Assembly (NCBI RefSeq): GCF_000424145.1
Contig: NZ_KE384137.1
Location: 655,067-719,066 of the forward strand
Direction of reading: 5' to 3'
From: Butyrivibrio sp. AC2005
GTDB lineage: Bacteria; Bacillota; Clostridia; Lachnospirales; Lachnospiraceae
Length of the DNA: 64,000 nt
A model generated the notes under the pieces. The model was not told the DNA's origin. It did no database searches and saw only the letters and a program-made list of their open reading frames with translations. The translations under genes were made by a program, and so were the position numbers. Shown here piece by piece: positions 24,612 through 32,561 of the stretch (position 1 is the stretch's first letter; each line of letters opens with the position of its first letter).

Positions 24612-27600
24612 TTAGTTTTCCTTTTTCTTTCTGAAAAGGATGACACCGGATATTCCGATAGCCAATAAACCTAAACCAAACACTATGAACGGCATATTAC
24701 CTGCACCACCGGTTGACGGCAATACATATCCAAATAAATACTTGTTTGTAATAACAACTTCCCCATAGTTCTTGTCCTGAGCAGTCATCTTGTACGCTGC
24801 CATTTCATCTTTATTAGGAGCATTGTACGTATTACCATTATATGTGTATGTAACTGCATAATTATTCATGTAGTCATCAGATTCCTTCACGCAGTACTCA
24901 TAGTTATTACCATTTTCATCCATGATAGGAAGATCGCCTATTTCTTTAGTCCAGCCATTATCCTTTGAAAGCTGCGCAGTACCATATTCCTCCCAATTAC
25001 CACCTTCAATTCTTCGATTGATATAAATAGTTAATGGTGAATGATCTCTTGTATCTACAGTTCCATCGGAATCCAGCCAAACCTTTTTAGCGGTAAGCTT
25101 ACCAGCAATACTATTGTTGAATACCACATCATCTATTGAGCCCTTTAATTCCTTAACCAGGAATTCACTTGGGAACTTCTCTCCAACTGTTTCAAGTTCG
25201 GGCAAATAGAGTTCATACTGTGCTTTTACTTCGCCTTTCACATCTGTATATGTAATGTTTGAATGAAGATAATAAAAATCATCCCTAAGAGGAACTATCT
25301 CATCCTCGCCCTTATGCACTGCCAAGTCAGTCATCTTATCTGACGAATAACGCTTCATGGCTGTCGTACGCAACTTATCAACAACAATCTTTACATAATA
25401 AACATTTGTGTCATATTTAATACCATCTATTCCCGTATTCTCTTCAGTTATTTTATAGAAATAAGTACCTTCATACCTAAAGACAATTCCGCCAAAATTT
25501 GCTACAGCTGATGAAACTGATTTGTTCTCAACATTCGTTGGTGCGTCAAGCGTAACTGTTGTCGTTGCCGGCATTGGTACACTTACTCCGGGAATCTCTT
25601 TACCTTCAGAATTTAAAGCAATACAACTTACAGGTTCAATTTTAAAGGTAAACTTCATGTCTTTTGTCCAAGTTCCACCTGTGAACTTTTTGGTTACCTT
25701 GATAGGACCTACGGGAATACTGTAGTAATTACATACCTGTACTGTCTGTGTATGAGAAATATTATCAACGGATTCATCCCCAACAACAGCCGTCGGACAA
25801 ACATTCAAGTGATACTGATCTGGATCTCCTCCTGTCGGTGTAAGGTCAGCTGAGAACACTACTCTTTGGTTATTTCCACCTGTGCCATATAGCATAGTAA
25901 AATAATCCAAAGTTTTACTTCGTTGTTCTATTATCTCTTTATCAACTGTCACATAGTATTTTGTAACTCGAGACCACTTGGAATCCGTTCTTAGACTGCT
26001 TGTATTGCTCTCTTCATAATAATCAAATGAAATTCCATCACCAACCTCTTCAACAGTATAGGAACCGGCATCAAGTCCTACTATTGTCCACTGAGCACCC
26101 TGGTTGTAAATTACATCATATTTTTTTCCAGTTGCACTTCCATTACTAAGATACTCATATGCAGGCTCTTTACGTCCGGCCTTACCAGTGAACCCATGAA
26201 CTATAATATATTTCTTTGTAGAAACATTAGTAACCCTGAATGTGACTTTACTTAGTATCGCATCATCACTATCTCTTACAAGATCCGATCCAAAGTCATT
26301 TATAACCATCTTATGGATTCTTAGCATTCCACCACCAGTAGTGTTATAGAAAGCAACGTTATGATATTTTATGTCGGTTTTAGAATTACTATCCTGAATT
26401 CTGTTAGGATCATTATAAAGTCCTGTTCCAGGATTTGACTCCATCGTCTTAACTTCGTCAGATGTAATTCTGTAGTAATTTACCTCTCCATTTAAATAAT
26501 GTTTAATCTTTATCAGAATACCGGATGAATCCTTAGCATATCCATCTACATCCTTCTCAGTAAGCATGAAGTAATAGGTATGCTGTTTTTGATAGTCTTT
26601 ATCACTGGCTTTTGTTGAGTCCCAACCATAGGTCATTCCCCATTCGGCAGGACTTATATCATAGGAAATTTCACTTCCTGTATTGGTTATTGTTGCAGTC
26701 TTTACATTTCCGTTTGCATCCTTCTTCCACGACTTTTCGTCTGAATCAAGCATGCGAAGTGTAAAACTAAACTTCCCTGTAGTGTCACTACCTGCAAGTG
26801 AACCATCAACATATTTCTCTGCTTTTATCTTTACAGGTTCTTCATTTATAGTATTGTTAAATACCACCTTATCAGCATCAATTTCGTTCCAGCCCTCTGT
26901 GCAATACTTTACAGAGTCAGCATAATAGATAGTCTTATTACCATCTTTCTTGCTTTTAATATCTATTATCGCAAGATACCTTGTTCCATCATATCCTATG
27001 GATGTATCTGTACCCTTTTCCTCCGTAAGAAGAATATAGTATTGACCTTCCTTGTCATCTATAAGTTCTGATACATCTATTGAAATATCACTTCCTTTAT
27101 TTGTGCCGGTAACAGTTTGTCCTGAAGAATAAAGTCTTTCAGCTTTAAAGGTATATACCTGATCAGCACTCGGCTCATTACCATTTACTGTCTTCTTAGC
27201 TTTTATTGATACAACAGCACCCTTCTCTGTAGTACCTATAAAATCTCTTCTGTGTGTCTCGCCTTTAATAGTTACAGTATCAGCAATAAAGTTACCATTA
27301 CCATTTGTAATAGTGACTTTTGCACCAAGTGCAATCACCTGACCAAAAATATCATTCAAGAAAAATTCTTTTCCGGAAGCATTGTAAAAGTTATAAACAA
27401 CACGTCCTGCCTTAACATCTTTTTCTTCTTTTGTTGAAAGCTCTTGGTTATTTACTTTAATAACATTTGCCTGATTAGGATGAAGAATTCCATCGTTCCC
27501 GGAACAATCAATGTTTATAATAATTGCCTGTTGCTCATAATCATTTGGGAAAACATAGTCCAGCCTATTACCTGAAGCAAAACTGTTCCACTGCGCACTT

Positions 27601-30077
27601 GTAAAATTCAAGTAGCCTGCTCCGCCTATTCCTGTATATGTTATTGTCTTATGACTACCATCCTCAGTAATAGAAACATCTACATTTTCTTTTACTTCAG
27701 CCATCTTATTTGAAATAGCCTGTACTTCACTCTTAACACCCTCAAGATCAATATAGGGAGCACTAGCAGTATCAGCATCCTGAATGATATTGGAAGGATG
27801 AGCTACCTTTTTCCCTGAAATTGAAAAATAAGGCTCTACCTGTCCATTTTCATTCTTATAAAGATCCACATTAAGACTATTACCTACAGCAAGTGTATGA
27901 GACTCGCTCGATGCCATATTTTCATTCACTGTAGTAATATTTTGCGCATATGAGAGCTCATTCTCCATATTATTGGTTCCAAAATTAGAACCTGCATTAA
28001 GATTCTTTGCAAGCACATTACCATTAGTATGAGCATTAAGATTTGCAGTATCAAAAGCAACAATATGGAAATTACCTGCAACACCAAGTACTAATGAATC
28101 ATCAAAATATTTACTGTTTCTAAAGGCATCCTTCTCTCTATTTACTTTATATATTAATGTCTTATCACCTGATTTATATGTATATGTATCTTTGTCTTCT
28201 GCCGCAGGAGAAAAGCCAAATACTGAGAAATTGGTTACTGATATCTCAGCATTCTCTCCTGAAGAAGTATTAACTGTTCCAACCTTCTCTTTCTGAATAT
28301 CAGTTGCGTCAATATTAGTTGCTTCTGATGTAGAATCTGTACTTTCCTTAACACTTTCGGATAGAGGAAGATGATTGATTTCAATCTCGCTCTCACTTTC
28401 TGTGTTCTCACGAAGATTAGACATCTGGTTGTCAAGGAATTCAAACTTAACGTTTACGCTTCCTTCCTTAGGCTGATATTCAACCTTCTCGCCTTCAATA
28501 ACGTTGCCTTCTTCGTCAGTCTTATTCACAAAGAATCCTACGTCATAAAGGATAGTATTCATAGCATTGTGATTCTTAATACTCTGCTCTTCACCATCGT
28601 TAAGAGCCTTCATATAAGCATCATAATTGTAGCCTTCTGTTTCTGTTGTGATTTCCTTTACAATAAACTCAGCGTCATCCGGCACTGCATCAGCATATTC
28701 AAGAGTAGCTGTTACTCGAACCTTTGCATCCTCATAAACATACTCTGTCTTTGTTGGCTTGTCAGACTTATATGTAAGAACTACTGTCTTGTTTTCTTTA
28801 ATTACAACAACATCACCCTCAGCTGCCTCAGTTAAAGAAACTGTTGAAGAAGCCTCTTCTGAAGTTGTCTCGCTTGAAGTATCCTCTTCAGAAACTGCGT
28901 CATTTGAACTATTTTCTTCTGTAGCTGTATTGTCTGAAGAACTATCCTCAGATGAAGCATCGCTTGAAGAGCTTTCTGAAGAAGCTGTCTCACTAGAAGA
29001 ACTATCTTCTGAAGTTAACTCCTCTGCTGTATTCTCTGAAGGCTCACTTTCTGAACTTGTGCTTTCTGCAGCTGTATCCTCAGAAGCTGTAGTCTCAGAA
29101 AGTGTCTCATCTGTTGCACTTCTGTCTGTGAACTCACCATCTACTGTGTTCTCAGTAGAAGTAGTTTCTTCTGATTCTGTAACACTCCTGCCTACAGTTA
29201 CTTCATAATATTTATGTCCATTAGCATCCTGCTTAGCTGTGATCTTGTTGATCTCAACTCCATCGATCTCAGCCTTCTTAAACTCATAACCTTCCTGCTT
29301 GGGAGCCTCTGTTGTAAAATCAAGACTCTCGGAAAGATTGATCTCCTTTTCATCAGCGATCTTCTCGCCGTCCTCTGTTACATAGGAAACTGTAAGAACA
29401 ACATCCTCTGTGAGCTCTACTTCGTTGCTATCCTTCTTGGAATCACCTTTAGTAGCAGCATCTGTATTTTCACCATCTTCTGTAGAGGTTTCTGTAGAAG
29501 CATCTGCAACATCTGTGGTCTCACCGGTAGTAGTCTGGTCTGTGGCACCTTCCTCTGAATTAGCGTTCTCAGCATTTGCCTCTGAACCCTCTGTAGATTC
29601 TGTGTTATTCTCAGCTGACTCTTCTGTTGATGCTTCTCCACTATTAGATTCTTCTGAAGTAGCTTCTGCATTAGCAGATTCCTCTGAATTCTCTGATCCG
29701 GAATTCTCAGTCTCAGAGTTTTCTGATTCAGCGTTTTCAGTTTCAGAATTCTCTGAGTTCTCTGATTCTGTGTTCTCTGACTCAGAGCTTTCCTCTTCAG
29801 AACCTTCAGTGCTTTCACTTTCTTCAGAATCCTGTATAGAGTCTGTATCTCCGGCTTCATCATTACCGGAAGCAAGTTCCTCAATATTCTCGCCCTCGAG
29901 CACCATTCCCACGTCTTCAGCTTCATCACCTGACAAAGCGTTTGCAGACTTATTCAATGAATACATGGTTGCTGTTGTAACCAGAAGTGCAACAACAAGC
30001 ATAATTGATACCCATTTCTTCAAGGAAACGTGCTTCTTTAAATATTCCTCTATACGTTTGTTATCTAATTTCCTCAT
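24612..30077 (-). CDS. Giant LPSTG surface adhesin, probable pilus tip protein
   Basis: 1821 residues. Residues 1-20 are charged, then KKWVSIMLVVALLVTTAT forms a signal/anchor helix (about 21-40). About 60-480 is a Ser/Glu/Asn/Thr-rich spacer with two repetitive blocks. From about 480 on come beta-rich domains, several with internal-isopeptide features: Spy0128-like domains (VKIKAEKYVDGSLAGSD; GPIKVTKKFTGGTWTKDMKF), a SpaA-like domain near 1260 (MLRIHKMVIND) and a last Cna_B repeat (AKKVWLDSDG). The C-terminus is LPSTGGAGNMPF, a membrane helix and KKKEN. Size and place before the major pilin fit a tip adhesin. It starts 36 bases after the signal peptidase gene and should share its mRNA. The large + strand frames over its Ser/Glu region are shadows. 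Confidence 0.85.
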   Translation of the reverse strand: MRKLDNKRIEEYLKKHVSLKKWVSIMLVVALLVTTATMYSLNKSANALSGDEAEDVGMVLEGENIEELASGNDEAGDTDSIQDSEESESTEGSEEESSESENTESENSENSETENAESENSETENSGSENSEESANAEATSEESNSGEASTEESAENNTESTEGSEANAENANSEEGATDQTTTGETTDVADASTETSTEDGENTDAATKGDSKKDSNEVELTEDVVLTVSYVTEDGEKIADEKEINLSESLDFTTEAPKQEGYEFKKAEIDGVEINKITAKQDANGHKYYEVTVGRSVTESEETTSTENTVDGEFTDRSATDETLSETTASEDTAAESTSSESEPSENTAEELTSEDSSSSETASSESSSSDASSEDSSSDNTATEENSSNDAVSEEDTSSETTSEEASSTVSLTEAAEGDVVVIKENKTVVLTYKSDKPTKTEYVYEDAKVRVTATLEYADAVPDDAEFIVKEITTETEGYNYDAYMKALNDGEEQSIKNHNAMNTILYDVGFFVNKTDEEGNVIEGEKVEYQPKEGSVNVKFEFLDNQMSNLRENTESESEIEINHLPLSESVKESTDSTSEATNIDATDIQKEKVGTVNTSSGENAEISVTNFSVFGFSPAAEDKDTYTYKSGDKTLIYKVNREKDAFRNSKYFDDSLVLGVAGNFHIVAFDTANLNAHTNGNVLAKNLNAGSNFGTNNMENELSYAQNITTVNENMASSESHTLAVGNSLNVDLYKNENGQVEPYFSISGKKVAHPSNIIQDADTASAPYIDLEGVKSEVQAISNKMAEVKENVDVSITEDGSHKTITYTGIGGAGYLNFTSAQWNSFASGNRLDYVFPNDYEQQAIIINIDCSGNDGILHPNQANVIKVNNQELSTKEEKDVKAGRVVYNFYNASGKEFFLNDIFGQVIALGAKVTITNGNGNFIADTVTIKGETHRRDFIGTTEKGAVVSIKAKKTVNGNEPSADQVYTFKAERLYSSGQTVTGTNKGSDISIDVSELIDDKEGQYYILLTEEKGTDTSIGYDGTRYLAIIDIKSKKDGNKTIYYADSVKYCTEGWNEIDADKVVFNNTINEEPVKIKAEKYVDGSLAGSDTTGKFSFTLRMLDSDEKSWKKDANGNVKTATITNTGSEISYDISPAEWGMTYGWDSTKASDKDYQKQHTYYFMLTEKDVDGYAKDSSGILIKIKHYLNGEVNYYRITSDEVKTMESNPGTGLYNDPNRIQDSNSKTDIKYHNVAFYNTTGGGMLRIHKMVINDFGSDLVRDSDDAILSKVTFRVTNVSTKKYIIVHGFTGKAGRKEPAYEYLSNGSATGKKYDVIYNQGAQWTIVGLDAGSYTVEEVGDGISFDYYEESNTSSLRTDSKWSRVTKYYVTVDKEIIEQRSKTLDYFTMLYGTGGNNQRVVFSADLTPTGGDPDQYHLNVCPTAVVGDESVDNISHTQTVQVCNYYSIPVGPIKVTKKFTGGTWTKDMKFTFKIEPVSCIALNSEGKEIPGVSVPMPATTTVTLDAPTNVENKSVSSAVANFGGIVFRYEGTYFYKITEENTGIDGIKYDTNVYYVKIVVDKLRTTAMKRYSSDKMTDLAVHKGEDEIVPLRDDFYYLHSNITYTDVKGEVKAQYELYLPELETVGEKFPSEFLVKELKGSIDDVVFNNSIAGKLTAKKVWLDSDGTVDTRDHSPLTIYINRRIEGGNWEEYGTAQLSKDNGWTKEIGDLPIMDENGNNYEYCVKESDDYMNNYAVTYTYNGNTYNAPNKDEMAAYKMTAQDKNYGEVVITNKYLFGYVLPSTGGAGNMPFIVFGLGLLAIGISGVILFRKKKEN

Positions 30078-30113
30078 TCCTTTTCTTTCCCTTATACTTT
30101 TCTCCGCCCAATT

Positions 30114-30791
30114 TTACTGTAAATCCGGCTCTTCCATACTTTCAGTTCCGGTGCTGACTTTACTCTCGATCCCCCCAAAATCTTTAAACGGGTAAAGTCT
30201 GAAGAATACTGCACCGATCAGCTGCTCTGCAGATACACAACCTACAGTAGTTGATCTCGAATCGATTGAAACCGATCTATGGTCACCCAGAACAAAATAT
30301 CTCTTGTCCGGAACCTGATACGGAAATTCAATCTTATCGCCTTCTCCCATGCCTGCTGCATATTGACTCGGGTCAGATATGTAAGGTTCATCCAGCTCTA
30401 CGCCGTTAACAAAAACCTTTCCTGACTCGTCAATGTTAATCCAGTCTCCTGGAGAACCTACAACTCGCTTTACCAAAACCTTGTTGTTGTAGTAAAAAGC
30501 GATCAGTTCTCCTGCTTCGAACTCCGAATAGTTATTAGCTATTACTATCTGTCCTGTCTCAAGAGTGGGTGTCATACTGTCACCCGTAACCTTAAGCACT
30601 GTGATAAAAAAGCTCGATATCAGCACTGAGACAGCGGCCACGACTATGATTACCACTATGGTATTTCTAAGTGTTCTCTTGTAGTCGTGCTTTCTGTATT
30701 CTCGTTTTAGCTCTTTTTTCAGTTCATCAAGCGACGGTCTATTAAGTTGTTCCTTTGGAGCTTCCTTTGATGGAATTTGCTTTTCTTCCAT
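30114..30791 (-). CDS. lepB: Signal peptidase I of the pilus operon
   Basis: 225 residues. About 40 basic and charged residues, one membrane helix (about 43-66), then box B GDSMTPTLETGQ with catalytic S72, box D VLVKRVVGSPGD with catalytic K108, and box E VLGDHRSVSIDSR (His in place of the usual Asn). Cleaves signal peptides on the outer face of the membrane. As first gene of the pilus operon it is probably devoted to the pilin and giant-adhesin precursors, whose signal regions are unusual, as SipA-type enzymes are in Gram-positive pilus islands. Good ribosome site (aaagggg). Confidence 0.92.
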   Translation of the reverse strand: MEEKQIPSKEAPKEQLNRPSLDELKKELKREYRKHDYKRTLRNTIVVIIVVAAVSVLISSFFITVLKVTGDSMTPTLETGQIVIANNYSEFEAGELIAFYYNNKVLVKRVVGSPGDWINIDESGKVFVNGVELDEPYISDPSQYAAGMGEGDKIEFPYQVPDKRYFVLGDHRSVSIDSRSTTVGCVSAEQLIGAVFFRLYPFKDFGGIESKVSTGTESMEEPDLQ

Positions 30792-30869
30792 GATTCAAAC
30801 CCCTTTATTTGAGCGCATTTGACAGTTTGTTAAATTACAACTATCAAATTTAAAGCGCGCAGCTCTCAT

Positions 30870-30936
30870 ATTATAAGTGATAACTTGTATTGTTTGGACA
30901 CGAAATATGAACATTTTCATTCATAATCCGTACTTG
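30870..30936 (-). promoter_or_regulatory. Pilus-operon promoter with upstream 41-bp inverted repeat
   Basis: On the minus strand CAAGTACGGATTATGAA and an inverted partner (GGACACGAAATATGAAC) span 30896-30936. Twenty bases on is a consensus -10 TATAAT (30870-30875) with a poor -35. A poor -35 with an adjoining inverted repeat suggests an activator. The same layout is found at 17906-17972. Confidence 0.6.
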
Positions 30937-30971
30937 ACAATATCAGTTTTTTATGCATCTGATATTAAGCT

Positions 30972-32141
30972 TTAGACTGCAGTTCCCTCTATTTCCACAT
31001 TATCACTGTTTTCTACAGCTTTCTTTGTGGTACGTTTTCTTGTTGTTGTAGTTTTCTTTTCAGCTTCGGTTTCCTTAGCTTTTGCTGTCTTTTTTGCAGT
31101 TGTTGCTTTTTTAGTTGTTGTCTTTTTTTCAGTTGTTGTTTTCTTGGTTGTAGCTGCCTTCTTTGTGGTTGTTGTCTTTCTGGTTCTCTTCGCAGGCTTT
31201 TCCTCTGCAACTTCTTCTGTCTTCTCTTCCACAGCTACTTCTGCCGGTACTTCTTCTGTCACTTCTTCAGGCTTTTCTTCTTCAACTGCCTGTACTACTT
31301 CTGTCTTTTCTTCTAAAGCCGGCTCTTCTGTGACCTCTGTCTGTGACTCTTCTGTTACTTCTGTCTGCGGCTCTTCTATTGCCTCATCTTCCGATACATC
31401 CCAGGCAGTTACTGTCTTTTTCCTGGTTCCAGTCTTCTTAAGTCCGCCTGAGAGCTTCTTGATCTTCAGCATTGCTTCGGATTCACCCTTATCCTCAGGC
31501 TTAAAGCCTCTCTCGGCTTCTGCAATTTTCATAGCCTCTATCTTTTTAAGTGTTTCTTCGTATTGAACTGCTGCCTTCTGTGCAGCTTCGAAGAACCCAT
31601 TTATAGAAAGTATCGCTTCTGCAAGCGTACCTGCATTCTCAATCTGTTCGAGCTTTTTCTCTTCTTCAGCGTGCAGGGCATCCCTTTCCCTCTCAAGTCT
31701 TGCATGAAAGCCCTTGAATTCTCTCTCATGTCTTGCCCTAAGACCTGTAATATCCTTTTGGAAAAGTGCCTCAGCTTTTGCCTTTTGCTCGTTAAACTTC
31801 TCACGCATCTCGGCTTTTTCCTCATTAAAGCCATTAAGAAGCGCCGCTCTCTCCATGGCAGCCTGCTGCATATAAGCAGCCTTCTCCCTTGCGTGCTGTG
31901 CCTGAATTTCTGCCTTTTGCTGTGTGAACTTCTCACGCATCTCTGCTTTTTCAGCATCAAATTTCGCAAGAAGATCCGCTCTCTCATCAGCCATCTGCTG
32001 AAGGAGCTGTTCCCGTTCCCTCTCGAACTGTGCCTGCATCTCCTTTTCATGAGCCCTGATAGCTTCAGCCTCTTCAGAAAACTCAACAAGCATCTGCAGG
32101 AGTTCTTTTCTATTTAGTTTTCTAAGTTCTTTCTGTGCCAT
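30972..32141 (-). CDS. Coiled-coil protein with Lys/Thr-rich tail, under c-di-GMP riboswitch
   Basis: 389 residues. The N-terminus LRKLNRKELLQMLVEFSEEAE is a short helix I have the impression of seeing in proteins next to sortase loci. About 25-170 is one long charged coiled coil with internal repeats (AEMREKFTQQKAE / AEMREKFNEQKAK). About 240-320 is Glu/Val-rich (EEPQTEVTEESQTEV). About 320-375 is a histone-like basic tail of KKTTTKK/KKAATTKK units. No signal peptide, so cytoplasmic. The tail could bind DNA, RNA or an acidic surface. Strong ribosome site (aaggaga). It is preceded by a riboswitch and terminator and followed by the pilus operon; only a hairpin without T-run (about 30944-30967) lies between. 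Confidence 0.75.
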   Translation of the reverse strand: MAQKELRKLNRKELLQMLVEFSEEAEAIRAHEKEMQAQFEREREQLLQQMADERADLLAKFDAEKAEMREKFTQQKAEIQAQHAREKAAYMQQAAMERAALLNGFNEEKAEMREKFNEQKAKAEALFQKDITGLRARHEREFKGFHARLERERDALHAEEEKKLEQIENAGTLAEAILSINGFFEAAQKAAVQYEETLKKIEAMKIAEAERGFKPEDKGESEAMLKIKKLSGGLKKTGTRKKTVTAWDVSEDEAIEEPQTEVTEESQTEVTEEPALEEKTEVVQAVEEEKPEEVTEEVPAEVAVEEKTEEVAEEKPAKRTRKTTTTKKAATTKKTTTEKKTTTKKATTAKKTAKAKETEAEKKTTTTRKRTTKKAVENSDNVEIEGTAV

Positions 32142-32227
32142 GAATCTCCTTCAATTCATCCCCACATGAAATGTTTAAGAATAGTCCCCTCGTACTATTA
32201 TTAACAAGAACCTTGGTATTTTTAGGC

Positions 32228-32260
32228 AAAAAAATAGCCCGTTTGAGTTCAAACAAGGCT
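32228..32260 (-). terminator. Riboswitch expression-platform terminator (coiled-coil gene)
   Basis: In mRNA sense AGCCTTGTTTGA-AC-TCAAACGGGCT followed by A and seven T. It lies between the GEMM aptamer and the start codon at 32141 and has nearly the same sequence as the terminator at 38634-38668. Confidence 0.85.
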
Positions 32261-32302
32261 TTGCATCAAAAGAATATAATTGATGCGCTTCCTTAATACT
32301 AC

Positions 32303-32390
32303 TAAGCGCACCAGCAACTGGCTGTCTATCCCCCACGAACAGACCCTCTAGCTTTGCGTCACTACCTTGCGGTAGTTTTGCCCTGAAATT
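32303..32390 (-). promoter_or_regulatory. c-di-GMP-I (GEMM-I) riboswitch, copy 1
   Basis: Minus strand: CAGGGCAAAACTACC, GCAA tetraloop, GGTAGT, then GACGCAAAGCTAGAGGGTCT, P3 stem, and ATAGACAGCC near the 3' end. Invariant GGGCAAA, the GNRA loop on P2 and GACGCAAAGC match the GEMM-I aptamer; the G of CAGGG at the ligand site favours c-di-GMP over cAMP-GMP types. A terminator follows at 32228-32260 and a promoter precedes at 32427-32455. Confidence 0.9.
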
Positions 32391-32426
32391 CTTCACTTAA
32401 CTATATTTGATTTTTACAGCAAGACT

Positions 32427-32455
32427 ATAATAGACTAGCTGAAAATAAAAATCAA
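32427..32455 (-). promoter_or_regulatory. Promoter of riboswitch 1 transcript
   Basis: -35 TTGATT (32450-32455), 17-base spacer, -10 TATTAT (32427-32432). Same -35 and spacing as the promoter ahead of riboswitch 2. Confidence 0.75.
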
Positions 32456-32490
32456 TAGTTAATATGCAAGTTTTGAACTTTTTTTCAAAG

Positions 32491-32525
32491 CCTCTGGAAA
32501 CGCATTTTTACTGCGTTTCCAAAGG
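32491..32525 (-). terminator. Terminator of the second giant adhesin gene
   Basis: CCTCTGGAAACGCA (32491-32504) pairs with TGCGTTTCCAAAGG (32512-32525) around a 7-base loop, 37 bases behind the stop codon. Confidence 0.75.
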
Positions 32526-32561
32526 ATTCAATATTTATTTGTCTTTATATGGAAAACAGTA

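Noticed and set aside
29410..30195. 261-residue open frame on the + strand over the giant adhesin gene
   Set aside because: It is the Ser/Ala-rich shadow of the Ser/Glu-rich spacer coding region, without a ribosome site, and it also crosses into the signal peptidase gene.
31027..32117. + strand frames of 179 and 184 residues
   Set aside because: Antisense shadows of the coiled-coil gene with its Lys/Thr repeats.
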